Source of the DNA: Oceanirhabdus sp. W0125-5
GTDB taxonomy: Bacteria > Bacillota > Clostridia > Clostridiales > Clostridiaceae
Length of the DNA stretch: 64,000 nt
Direction: 5' to 3'
Assembly (NCBI RefSeq): GCF_027938815.1
Contig: NZ_CP115913.1
Span: 4,188,001 to 4,252,000 of the forward strand
This document shows positions 35,898 through 44,594 of the stretch, piece by piece. The number at the start of each line of letters is the position of its first letter. The stretch's first letter is position 1. The position numbers and the translations under genes are program-made. Under the pieces are notes generated by a model. That model saw only the letters and a list, made by a program, of their open reading frames with translations. It made no database searches and was not told where the DNA came from.

Positions 35898-37234
35898 TGA
35901 AAGATTTATTAAACAAAGTAATTTCAGCCGGAGCTACAGATGGTGAAATATACTATAAAGATTCTACGAGACGAGTTATAGCCTTTGACAATAACAAACT
36001 AAAAGGTGCTTCTCTAAATCAGTCTACAGGTGTAGCCCTAAGAATGATTAAAGATGGTAACCTATCATTTTCAACTTCCACAGATTTAAATAAATTTGAT
36101 GAGCTTGTTGAAAACTGTAATGAGATGATTCCTTTTTCATCACCTGCTGAATTTGAATTTATAAATAAATCTAGCAATGAAAAAATTTCAATCCCTGAGA
36201 ATGATATTATGGAATTAACTGATGAGCAACTTATAGAAGATGGTAATAAGATAGTTTCTGAAATAACTAAAGAATTCCCTGATGTTAAAGTAGGAGTTGA
36301 GTTTGATATAAATAGTACTTTTGTTGAAATATCTAATACTAAAGGACTATCAAAAAATTATAAAAAAGATTCTATTATAGTAGGCGCTGAAGGTTCATTC
36401 ATAAAAGATAATAATTTCATCAACTGCCATGAAGAACAATTTTTATTAAACTCAAATTATAATGTAGATGACATTACAAACTCATTATTAGAAAAAATAA
36501 AATTATCCAGAAACATCGTTACACTTGAATCTGGTTCTAGACCTGTAATATTTACTCCTAACTTCTTATATTGTTCATTAATTCCATTAATGCTTGGAGT
36601 AAATGGTAAATATGTTCAAGAAGGAGCTTCTCCATTAGCTAAAAAAATAGGTACTCAAATATTTGATGAGAGATTCACGATAGTAGATGACGCTACTAGA
36701 CTTGGTGCATTCAATACTCATCCATTTGACGATGAAGGTACTCCAAGTATGAGAACTGAAATAATAAAGAACGGACACCTTAACAGTTTCCTTCATTCAT
36801 TAAAAACTGCTAAGAAACTGAATATGGAACCAACTGGTAACGGATATAAGCTGGGGAGTTTCTTCCCAAGACCAGAACTTTCAGCAGAACCCACACCATA
36901 TGTAACAAATCTTCATGTAGAACCTGGTAAAGTTTCTTTTGAGGACATGGTTTCAGATATAAAAGATGGTGTAATATTAGATTCTGTTATTGGTTTCTTC
37001 ATGGGTAACCTTTTCAATGGAGAAATTACAGGAAGTATCGAAACAGGTTATCACGTAAAGAATGGTAAAATAGTAGGAAAGATTGCTGGTCAATCAGTAA
37101 ACTTTAATATTTATGATATCTTTAAGAATAACCTGCTTGAAATAAGTAGCACTACCAAAAACACTCCATTCTTCTTCTTCCATGGCTCTAATCCTGCACC
37201 ATATGCCATGTTTAAAGATATAAATATTGAATAA
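35897..37234 (+). CDS. pmbA: TldE/PmbA non-catalytic protease subunit
   Basis: This 445-residue partner of TldD lacks the HExxxH motif but keeps the family regions GVALRMIKDGNLSFSTST and FFMGNLFNGEITGSIETGYHVKNGK. It forms the heterodimer with TldD. The coupled start (TAATG) supports equal expression. Terminator-like sequence follows at 37319. Confidence 0.92.
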   Translation: MKDLLNKVISAGATDGEIYYKDSTRRVIAFDNNKLKGASLNQSTGVALRMIKDGNLSFSTSTDLNKFDELVENCNEMIPFSSPAEFEFINKSSNEKISIPENDIMELTDEQLIEDGNKIVSEITKEFPDVKVGVEFDINSTFVEISNTKGLSKNYKKDSIIVGAEGSFIKDNNFINCHEEQFLLNSNYNVDDITNSLLEKIKLSRNIVTLESGSRPVIFTPNFLYCSLIPLMLGVNGKYVQEGASPLAKKIGTQIFDERFTIVDDATRLGAFNTHPFDDEGTPSMRTEIIKNGHLNSFLHSLKTAKKLNMEPTGNGYKLGSFFPRPELSAEPTPYVTNLHVEPGKVSFEDMVSDIKDGVILDSVIGFFMGNLFNGEITGSIETGYHVKNGKIVGKIAGQSVNFNIYDIFKNNLLEISSTTKNTPFFFFHGSNPAPYAMFKDINIE

Positions 37235-37318
37235 AAATAAACTTATATAAAGACTTAAATGAATAAATATTAATAAAAAATACTCGAATGATGCCTGATA
37301 AATTGCGTTATTCCGTAA

Positions 37319-37349
37319 AATTAGGGAGATTTTTATCTTCCTAATTTTT
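37319..37349 (+). terminator. terminator of tldD-tldE
   Basis: A stem of about 13 bp (aaaattagggagat with atcttcctaatttt) with a T-only loop is followed by T-rich sequence (tttttatg). Confidence 0.7.
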
Positions 37350-37387
37350 TATGTTTCTAGACCTATATTAATAATTGAATTGGTGAC

Positions 37388-39211
37388 ATATCTCTCTTTT
37401 TTAAAATAATGTTGAAAAGAGTACATGCCCTACACTCATTCATAATCTGACTATTTCCTAATACAATCATCCCTATTTTTCTAATACTTAATTTATACAT
37501 AGATATTTATCATATAAGGATTATTCAAACCATTAAAGATTTGTAATTTGTTCTTTTTATTTTCTTTAACAAATTCCATTAATTTAATTATCAAACACCT
37601 AATTTATTACACATAATACTCATCAATAGCCCTATATAATTAATCCGCTCTATATATTTAAGCAGCACTAACAAACAAAGGCTTCCTTCTCTTAAACTCC
37701 TTAATAATCATACCTGTATATTTACAATGACTCTCAATAAACAAGTTCTCTGCAATCTTATAATCATTACCTTTACAATGATCACCACACATATTATACA
37801 CATTCTTTTCCTTCATCCATCTATACCAATAAAGATAATTAGTAAGATATTTACTGGATACCCCATTAAAACTAGCTAACCATTTACCTATCTCTCTTTT
37901 TATCCTCATTAGATTTTCAATATGATAATCTTCGTTTTCATCTCCACTACAACTTCTACCTATTGCTAACCCCACCTCTGATAAAAAACTATGATAATGC
38001 ATGTTTCCAACTGTACAAACAGCTTCTACACCATACATTCTTCCACTAAACACCTCATCTAGTAGGCCCTTGTCAACTCGTTTATTGTTACTCGCTTCAA
38101 CTATAATATTATTTTCTCTATCCACAGCACATATAACAAAATTTCTCTTCACTTCTTCTGGTGCCCCAATAAGAGCATACTTATGCTTAATCCCACACCT
38201 TCTCCCCCGATAATATAAACCTCTTTTTCTAACACTATTCTTGTCCCCTTTATTACTTTCAACCACTATCATGTGTCCCATTTCAACTATTCCACCTACA
38301 CACCCTTTCCCCATATCTTCTCTTAAACCATCCATTATTTTATGCCTCCAATAAAAAGCTGTCGCTATATTTATTCCTACAATCTGAGAAGATATCCTCA
38401 GTGATAATCCCTTTACCATACACTTCATGTACTCAATCCAAGTATTCATTCCCTTCTTGCTACAATAAATAGGTGAAAATGTAAAATCTCCAAAAGTTTT
38501 TCCGCATTTATCTGACTTGCATTTATATCTTTGCTTTCCATTATACTTACCATATTTCCAACACCTTTTACATCCACAATGAGGACATATTCTTCCCTCC
38601 TCAAATCTCTTCGCTCTTATTTTTTCAACTAAGTTATCTTTTTTTTTATTTACTTCATCTATATTAATTTCTTTGATTACTCTCTCAAGAATTTTAATTC
38701 TAGCAATTCGCTTTTTATCTCTATTTAATATCTCTTCGCTGCTATATCTTTCTTTATTAATTCTTTCTTTATTAATTCTTTTATTGTCCTTTGTATTATT
38801 ACATGTGTCCAAAGAATCTATTTGACTATTATACCTACTGATTTCCACCAATTTTGATAGATTAGCTTTTATCTCATCAGATAGCTCTGAAGTCATAACC
38901 TCATCAAGAAACTTATCTAAAATATCTTCAGTTTCTTGTTTCCTAATTAGCTTTTTATCTAGATTTTCATTACCTATATTAGATTTGTTACTTACATAAT
39001 TAGTCATAATTACCTCCACCTTATGGTTAAATAGAATTCAAGAATACACAAACACACTTTCGCATCTATTATTAATTATGACCTTCTTATTTGTTTTTAA
39101 TCATTTATATCGCAAAATATTATTTAAATTTTATTAAGTCAATCAAACCTCTATCACGTTGTAGACATGCCTGTGGTATATTTTCAACATCTTTTTAAAA
39201 AAGAGAGATAT
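37388..39211 (-). mobile_element. IS1595/ISXO2-like insertion sequence, 1824 bp
   Basis: The left end atatctctcttttttaaaa and then taatgttgaaaa matches the right end ttttcaacatctttttaaaa and then aagagagatat as inverted repeats of about 30 bp. One transposase gene lies inside on the minus strand. About 240 bp between the left end and the transposase stop codon, and about 160 bp before the right end, are non-coding. No target-site duplication is visible next to the repeats. The same ends bound the short elements at 9327, 25005 and 53878. Confidence 0.85.
37658..39019 (-). CDS. IS1595-family transposase, apparently lacking the catalytic Asp residues
   Basis: This 453-residue protein has an unusual N-terminal 115-residue charged helical extension. 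A zinc ribbon follows (CPHCGCKRCWKYGKYNG; YKCKSDKCGKTF) and a helix-turn-helix (SLRISSQIVGINIATAFYWRHKI). The DDE domain retains the flanks seen in the family (GGIVEM; ESNKGDKN; FNGVSSKYLTNYLYWYRWM). From recall, the first motif is usually VDET and the second TDxH; here they read EMGHM and TVGNMHYH. The usual NVNAYHSRLK reads NLMRIKREIG. The frame has no stops or frameshifts. It may be inactive or may have another role. A GGTGGAGGT site precedes the start. Confidence 0.8.
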   Translation of the reverse strand: MEVIMTNYVSNKSNIGNENLDKKLIRKQETEDILDKFLDEVMTSELSDEIKANLSKLVEISRYNSQIDSLDTCNNTKDNKRINKERINKERYSSEEILNRDKKRIARIKILERVIKEINIDEVNKKKDNLVEKIRAKRFEEGRICPHCGCKRCWKYGKYNGKQRYKCKSDKCGKTFGDFTFSPIYCSKKGMNTWIEYMKCMVKGLSLRISSQIVGINIATAFYWRHKIMDGLREDMGKGCVGGIVEMGHMIVVESNKGDKNSVRKRGLYYRGRRCGIKHKYALIGAPEEVKRNFVICAVDRENNIIVEASNNKRVDKGLLDEVFSGRMYGVEAVCTVGNMHYHSFLSEVGLAIGRSCSGDENEDYHIENLMRIKREIGKWLASFNGVSSKYLTNYLYWYRWMKEKNVYNMCGDHCKGNDYKIAENLFIESHCKYTGMIIKEFKRRKPLFVSAA

Positions 39212-39266
39212 CTAACTTTTTTAATCGCTAAATATCACGAGACAGCTTGACTAATAACGTACTTAC

Positions 39267-39299
39267 TTTTTCAACATTTTCTTAAAAAATAGATACATG
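39267..39299. repeat. solo, degenerate right end of the MITE family
   Basis: The sequence ttttcaacattttctt and then aaaaaatagatacat matches the right terminal repeat with a few changes. It lies 55 bp outside the right end of the insertion sequence, so an older copy may have been present at the insertion site. Confidence 0.55.
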
Positions 39300-39382
39300 T
39301 TGAAATTCTTATATATAAGGCTATATAATTAATCTTAGATTTATCTATAAAGCAATAATCTACTATAAAAGGAGAGATTCCC

Positions 39383-39928
39383 ATGAAAAATAAAAATATA
39401 GTGGTATGTGTTACTGGTGGTATTGCTGCTTATAAAGTAGTTACCTTAGTTAGCATGTTAAAAAAACAAGAAGCTGAAGTGACCGTAATAATGACTGAAA
39501 ATGCTACAAAATTCGTAGCTCCGTTAACATTTCAATCAATCTCATCGAATTTAGTTTATAATAATATTTTTGATGATAGATATAGTGCTGATATAAAACA
39601 TATATCTCTTGCTCAAAATGCAGATTTAGTTGTAATTGCTCCTGCTTCTGCAAATATTATTGGTAAAATTGCAAATGGTATTGCTGATGATATGATCTCT
39701 ACGACAGTGATGGCAACTAAAGCTCCTGTAATAATAGTTCCTGCTATGAATACTGCTATGTATGAAAATCCCATTGTTCAGCAAAACATATCAAAATTAA
39801 AAGAATTTAATTATAATTTTATGACTCCTGGAGTTGGTCAAATGGCAATGAGAAGTGAAAAAGGTGGTATCGGTCGCTTACCTGAACCCGATGAAATATT
39901 TGATTATATTAGAAATTTCCAATTTTAA
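39383..39928 (+). CDS. stand-alone CoaC-like flavoprotein (HFCD family)
   Basis: This 181-residue protein starts with VCVTGGIAAYKVVTLV, the FMN-binding start of homo-oligomeric flavin-containing Cys decarboxylases. A His in DIKHISLA fits the catalytic His, and PAMNTAMYEN fits the substrate-recognition motif of phosphopantothenoylcysteine decarboxylases. Only the CoaC half is present; the CoaB ligase half is missing and not nearby. It could serve coenzyme A synthesis with a CoaB encoded elsewhere, or act on another substrate. The start has a GGAGAG site. Confidence 0.82.
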   Translation: MKNKNIVVCVTGGIAAYKVVTLVSMLKKQEAEVTVIMTENATKFVAPLTFQSISSNLVYNNIFDDRYSADIKHISLAQNADLVVIAPASANIIGKIANGIADDMISTTVMATKAPVIIVPAMNTAMYENPIVQQNISKLKEFNYNFMTPGVGQMAMRSEKGGIGRLPEPDEIFDYIRNFQF

Positions 39929-39980
39929 CATTTGAATATGTAATTGTGAATTTAAGAAAATTATATATGAGGTGATACTA

Positions 39981-40469
39981 ATGGGAGAATACCTTGTAAC
40001 ATCATTAAGTGAAGATTATGCAAAAGAAATTTGCCGTTGGAAATATCCAGGTGATTATTCTGTATACAATTATCCTGATTGGAGTGTAGTCGTAGCTAAT
40101 AATTTTGGTATATCATTTAAAGAAACAAGAGACTCAGAGTTTGTTGCCATATTGGTAAATAATAAGTTTATTGCTTATGGTAGAATAAGATTAAGTAAAG
40201 GAAAATCCTTTATTGGTATTGGATTAACCCCTTCTTACTGCGGGAAAGGTATTGGAGGCAGTATCATGAAGTTATTGATACAAGAATCCAAAAATAGGTT
40301 TCCCAATTGTACAATAGCTTTACAGGTAAGAAGTTTTAATAAAAGAGCTATTAAATGTTATAAAAGTGCTGGTTTTAAAATTATAGACAAGTATATAGCT
40401 AACGCTTTAAATGGTAAAGATGAATTTATCTATATGGAATACATAGAATCAAACTCAAAAGATAATTAA
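39981..40469 (+). CDS. GNAT family N-acetyltransferase
   Basis: The ATG at 39981 follows GAGGTG by 6 nt. The 162-residue product has the acetyl-CoA loop in GIGLTPSYCGKGIGGSIMKLL and the C-terminal ALQVRSFNKRAIKCYKSAGFK pattern of GNAT enzymes. The substrate is not predictable. It lies between the CoaC-like gene and a DUF401 transporter on the same strand; the gaps are 52 and 13 bp, so co-transcription is likely. Confidence 0.85.
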   Translation: MGEYLVTSLSEDYAKEICRWKYPGDYSVYNYPDWSVVVANNFGISFKETRDSEFVAILVNNKFIAYGRIRLSKGKSFIGIGLTPSYCGKGIGGSIMKLLIQESKNRFPNCTIALQVRSFNKRAIKCYKSAGFKIIDKYIANALNGKDEFIYMEYIESNSKDN

Positions 40470-40482
40470 AGGATGTGACTCA

Positions 40483-41727
40483 ATGGCATTTTTAAAACTA
40501 GGAATTTCTCTAGCACTCATACTTTTATTAGTAAACAAGAAAGTAAATAGAGGGCTTGCATTAGGACTTGGAGCAATTGTACTTTCTATACTCTTTGGTA
40601 AGGGTATTTTTCATGCTCCTTCGAGGTTATTATATACGTTTACAGAACCAAGAAGCATTAATATAACACTCTCTGTTACATTGATTTGTGTCTTAGGATA
40701 TTATATGGGTGAGTTTGGAATACTCAATAAGATGATTGAGTATTTAGAACTGATGCTTCAAAGTTCGAAGAAGAGCATAATGTTCGCCCCTGCATTTGTT
40801 GGTACATTGCTTGTTTCAGGTGGTGCACTAATGTCGTGCCCTATTGTTGAAACACTGGGCTGCAAACTCAATCTTCAAAAAGATAAACAAGCTGCTGTTA
40901 ACATGGTTTTTAGACATGCTTTATATTTTATCTTCCCTTTATCATCTACATTGATATTGGCTATTGAACTTGGTAATTTTGAAATGGGACATTTTGTTCT
41001 TATGCAGTTACCAATGGCACTTTCCATGTGGATAATTGGATATGTTGCCTATTTAAGAAATGTTAAAGAGACATCTATTGAATCAAATACTAATGAGAAA
41101 TGGATAAAAAGCTTTGGAATGCTGCTTCTGTATTCATCACCTATCTCAATATCATTAGTCAGCTATACTTTAGGAGATTATCCATTATTTATAAATATAG
41201 CTTTTGGAATTATAGTGTCTATAGTTTTGGTACTAATCTTGCCTGATATAAAACAAAACTTCTCAAAAGAAAAATTATTAGGAGGGTTTACTAAAGGAAT
41301 TAAATTGTCAATTGTACTATCAATAATAGGAATCATGTTCTTTAAGAATGTTGTTAATGATATTCCAGAGATATATGATAGCATAGAAGGAATAATCAGA
41401 ATTGGTATACCTCTTGAAATTATTTTATTCATATGCTGTGCAGTAATCTCTTATCCTTTAGCATCAGTACAACCGGCAGTAGCAATATTATTCCCAATGA
41501 TTATACCACTTGCACCAGATTATATAACTGCCTTAAGATATGGAATGTTCATATATACCTCTGCATTTATGTTCTACTATATATCACCACTTCATATGTG
41601 CCAGGTATTAACACTAGAATATTTTAATCTTAAAATAAAAGATTTATATAATAACTATAAACTCTTACTTCCTGCTACCTATGCAGTGATGGTAATTGTA
41701 TATATATTAATTGGATACCTTTTATAA
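40483..41727 (+). CDS. DUF401 family membrane transporter-like protein
   Basis: This 414-residue protein has about ten to eleven membrane segments. The motif SGGALMSCPIVETLG near residue 110 and the C-terminal region with ASVQPAVAILFPMIIPLAP match DUF401 (TIGR00529), whose members resemble ion or organic-acid transporters. The substrate is unknown. The start has an AAGGATGTG site. It follows the GNAT gene by 13 bp. Confidence 0.82.
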   Translation: MAFLKLGISLALILLLVNKKVNRGLALGLGAIVLSILFGKGIFHAPSRLLYTFTEPRSINITLSVTLICVLGYYMGEFGILNKMIEYLELMLQSSKKSIMFAPAFVGTLLVSGGALMSCPIVETLGCKLNLQKDKQAAVNMVFRHALYFIFPLSSTLILAIELGNFEMGHFVLMQLPMALSMWIIGYVAYLRNVKETSIESNTNEKWIKSFGMLLLYSSPISISLVSYTLGDYPLFINIAFGIIVSIVLVLILPDIKQNFSKEKLLGGFTKGIKLSIVLSIIGIMFFKNVVNDIPEIYDSIEGIIRIGIPLEIILFICCAVISYPLASVQPAVAILFPMIIPLAPDYITALRYGMFIYTSAFMFYYISPLHMCQVLTLEYFNLKIKDLYNNYKLLLPATYAVMVIVYILIGYLL

Positions 41728-41733
41728 AATATT

Positions 41734-41771
41734 AAAGAAGTTGATAGTGGGAAACCACCTTCAACTTCTTT
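41734..41771. terminator. bidirectional terminator between convergent genes
   Basis: The stem aaagaagttga...tcaacttcttt is extended by tagtgg/ccacct around a GAAA tetraloop. It separates the DUF401 gene from the convergent PTS IIC gene. Confidence 0.8.
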
Positions 41772-41777
41772 TAAAGT

Positions 41778-43070
41778 TTACATTCCAAACAACTTAGTTA
41801 AAAATCTTGTTATCATTGTCCAAATTGAAAAATCATTTCCTCCAAATGCTTGAACAAAATCAGATACAGTGTGCTGAAGAAGAGGTATTGATATAGCTTC
41901 AAAAATTATTAAAACCACTCCACACACAATGCTGGCAAGAATAGCTCCTCTTTTACCACCTGTAGCATTTGCAAATACTGCGGCGGGCCCAATATCAAAG
42001 AAACAAGCAACTGTCAGTGGTAATACAGCATAAGAAAGTTTTCCACTAGCTGCAAGCAGAGCAATTGTTATAACACTTGCAATCATACTAACTATAAACC
42101 CAATCAAAACTGCATTAGGTGCATATGGAAAAACCAAAGGACAGTCAAGTGCCGGTACTGCATCTGGAATAAATTTATCTGCAATCCCCTTAAATGCTGG
42201 TACGATCTCAGCTAGCATCATCCTAACTCCAAGAAGTAAAATTGTAATACCCGCTCCAAATGTGAACCCTTGAGTGAATGAATATACTATGTATTTTCCA
42301 AGTTCACCATTAACTTCGCCAAATATCTCCATTCTTAAACTTGTCCCTGCAATAAATCCTAGAATAACATAGAATAGGAATATTACAAGCCCTGTACTAA
42401 TTGCAATCTCTCTTAAAAATTCTAACCCTTTAGGTATCTTTATATCCTCTGTTGACTTCTCCTTGTTTCCAAACCATTTACCAACATATGCCCCAATAAG
42501 ACTTAAACCCACTGTTGTATGTCCAATTGTAAAATCATCACTGCCTGTAACCTCTTTAACAAATGGTTTTATTAAAGCAGGTGTTATAACTATATATAAA
42601 GTAAGCATTACAGTTGAGAAAACTAACAGCCATATCCCACTAAGGTTACTCTCAACCCCAACTGCTACGAAAATAAATGCCATCCAGTATAAAATATGTC
42701 CTGTCAAAAATACATTCTTAAACTTAGTAAATCTAGCCACGATTATATTCATTAAAAAGGCTAGTACCATTACTCCCCCTATAACTGAACCATACTCTAC
42801 AGTGAAATTACCTATACCAATAGGATTTAATGTATTCTCACCACTTACTCCATATAACCTTGTAAAGATTGTTGCAGCAGGGTTTATAATCCCAGCAATT
42901 ATCTCCACACCTTTATTTAGAATCAGTACTCCTAATACAGTTTTGAACGTACCTTTTAATACATCACTTATACTTTTTCTTTGAATTATCAATCCAATAA
43001 ATGCAATTAGTCCTAAAAACAAATGAGGACTCTTGAAAATATTCTCCACAATAAAATTTAATAAACTCAT
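41778..43070 (-). CDS. PTS ascorbate-type transporter subunit IIC
   Basis: The ATG at 43070 has a TTGGAG site 8 nt upstream; a GTG 9 nt earlier is less likely. The 430-residue protein with about ten membrane segments belongs to the UlaA/SgaT family (early LNKGVEIIAGIINPA; NAVLIGFIVSMIASV). It would take up ascorbate or a related acid sugar with phosphorylation. The adjacent IIB gene is present, but no IIA component, regulator or catabolic gene is next to it. The substrate is not certain. Confidence 0.85.
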   Translation of the reverse strand: MSLLNFIVENIFKSPHLFLGLIAFIGLIIQRKSISDVLKGTFKTVLGVLILNKGVEIIAGIINPAATIFTRLYGVSGENTLNPIGIGNFTVEYGSVIGGVMVLAFLMNIIVARFTKFKNVFLTGHILYWMAFIFVAVGVESNLSGIWLLVFSTVMLTLYIVITPALIKPFVKEVTGSDDFTIGHTTVGLSLIGAYVGKWFGNKEKSTEDIKIPKGLEFLREIAISTGLVIFLFYVILGFIAGTSLRMEIFGEVNGELGKYIVYSFTQGFTFGAGITILLLGVRMMLAEIVPAFKGIADKFIPDAVPALDCPLVFPYAPNAVLIGFIVSMIASVITIALLAASGKLSYAVLPLTVACFFDIGPAAVFANATGGKRGAILASIVCGVVLIIFEAISIPLLQHTVSDFVQAFGGNDFSIWTMITRFLTKLFGM

Positions 43071-43098
43071 ATAATCCACTCCAACTTAAAATTTAAGC

Positions 43099-43374
43099 TT
43101 AAATGACATTAATTGATTTAAGCCCTTCTTCAATTTCTTCCCCTTTAAGAAAATTATTAACCTTGAAAACCGGTACTTTCACCTTATTCATTAGTTCTTC
43201 ATAAAACTCATTTGATGTGAATATAACATCACATTCCATACTTGAAGCTGTTGTAATATCACAAGTTTCAACATCACCAGCTATACCGTGCTTCTTTAAA
43301 ACCTTCTCAACACTCATTCTTAAAATCATGCTGCTTCCCAGTCCAAATCCACACACTGTAATGACCTTTAACAT
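43099..43374 (-). CDS. PTS ascorbate-type subunit IIB
   Basis: This 91-residue protein has the phospho-acceptor Cys in VCGFGLGSSMILRM near residue 9. Its fold pattern is that of the SgaB/UlaB family (VIFTSNEFYEEL in the middle). It passes phosphate from a IIA protein to the sugar during transport by the IIC protein encoded 28 bp downstream. The start follows GGAGGTTTTT. Confidence 0.88.
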   Translation of the reverse strand: MLKVITVCGFGLGSSMILRMSVEKVLKKHGIAGDVETCDITTASSMECDVIFTSNEFYEELMNKVKVPVFKVNNFLKGEEIEEGLKSINVI

Positions 43375-43477
43375 AAAAACCTCCTTATTTTATCTATATT
43401 AATCATATTTATTTCCATGAACAATTATACATTAATCTGACTCTTTAGTCGCGACAAAATATACCATTTTAACCACA

Positions 43478-43512
43478 TAAAAGGTATGAAGTAATATACT
43501 CCATACCTTTTA
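43478..43512 (-). terminator. terminator after the GNAT gene
   Basis: A 14-bp stem (aaaaggtatggagt with acttcatacctttt, one G-T or mismatch position) lies just past the stop codon at 43528. It can also act on the other strand. Confidence 0.75.
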
Positions 43513-43527
43513 TAATCTCTTATTTTC

Positions 43528-44346
43528 TTAAAACTTTGTCCAATATAGCGGATACTTAAATGCAAGTTCATATCCCAATGATTCTGCTGTACTGTATGAA
43601 CCAATATTATCATCAGTACAATCCCAATAAGGAGTTAAATGATTTTCCCTACAGTGCTTGAGATATTCAATAAGCATCCTCTTAGCAAAGCCTTTTTTTC
43701 TAAACTCTGGTAAAGTTTCAATATGAGCTTGGGCTTCTTTATCGCTCAAATTACTCATCATACAAATACTCACTATGTGATTATCTTTTATTATACAATA
43801 TCCTTTACCCATCTCAAAAAACTTATCGTTACATCCCCAGAAATGTAAGATGTCATTTTTGATAAATTCTAAGTTGTTTAGGTTTTCTTTAAAAATATCT
43901 TCTGTAACTTCCTTGATTTCAAAACCTTCCTCCAAATCAAATGGAGCAATCCTTGCTTCCTCATAATTATACAGCTTGTATACCCTCTGGAAATCATTTT
44001 CTAGATTCTTGTACTCAAAAATCTTTTTCAAAACTTCTTCCCACTCTGGCTCAATAAAACTATACTCAAAATACTTTTTTTGAAGTTCTAATGATCTTGG
44101 TTTTATGTTTTTCTCAACAAGCTCTGTAAGGAAATCATTAAAATCATGGTTGTTACTCTCCCCTATGAAGTAGAAGCCTTCTGCCCTTGACCATATCACT
44201 GCACTTCGTGGTTTTTGTGGATTATCCGCAAAAACCCATCCATAATTATTTCCCTGAAGTATTGAAATAATCTCAAGATTACAGTTTTTTCCTACACATA
44301 AAGGTAAAACATTTGAAAATTCTTCTTTTTTTAATTCATATATCAT
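43528..44346 (-). CDS. GNAT family acetyltransferase, two-domain type
   Basis: The ATG at 44346 has GGGAG 10 nt upstream; an in-frame ATG 9 nt earlier is too close to that site. The 272-residue product has a non-catalytic N-terminal half (WVFADNPQKPRSAVIWSRAEGFYFIG) and a C-terminal GNAT domain with HIETLPEFRKKGFAKRML. It resembles the GNAT_acetyltr_2 group. The substrate is unknown. It is a single-gene unit. Confidence 0.75.
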   Translation of the reverse strand: MIYELKKEEFSNVLPLCVGKNCNLEIISILQGNNYGWVFADNPQKPRSAVIWSRAEGFYFIGESNNHDFNDFLTELVEKNIKPRSLELQKKYFEYSFIEPEWEEVLKKIFEYKNLENDFQRVYKLYNYEEARIAPFDLEEGFEIKEVTEDIFKENLNNLEFIKNDILHFWGCNDKFFEMGKGYCIIKDNHIVSICMMSNLSDKEAQAHIETLPEFRKKGFAKRMLIEYLKHCRENHLTPYWDCTDDNIGSYSTAESLGYELAFKYPLYWTKF

Positions 44347-44524
44347 TTTTATCATACTCCCTTATAATTTATTGCTTAGCGGGGCAATAAGTTATTTAGG
44401 ACGTCTATACTCAATTTTATCACGTTTTTACTTTTTTTCCAAATAAAATCAAGCTTTGTATTATTAACTAACAATAGTGTACTAAAATAAATACATGCAA
44501 CTCCCTATTCATTAACAATAAAAT

Positions 44525-44590
44525 ATAGGTTCTCATCTCTGTGAGAACCATCCATCGTTGTCCACTGTCAACTGTGAACTGTCCACTATG
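44525..44590. repeat. intergenic hairpin repeat with inverted copies of tgtccact-like motifs
   Basis: The sequence ggttctcatctctgtgagaacc forms an 8-bp hairpin and is followed by tgtccactgtcaactgtgaactgtccact, which repeats a 9-10 bp motif. A related motif occurs in the hairpin at 58804-58844. It lies at the end of the operon ending at 44595 and may act as a weak terminator. The rest of the 248-bp gap holds nothing I can support. Confidence 0.45.
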
Positions 44591-44594
44591 TTTT

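Noticed and set aside
37380..39220. Target-site duplication around the insertion sequence
   Set aside because: The 8-bp flanks at either possible boundary do not match, so I do not claim one.
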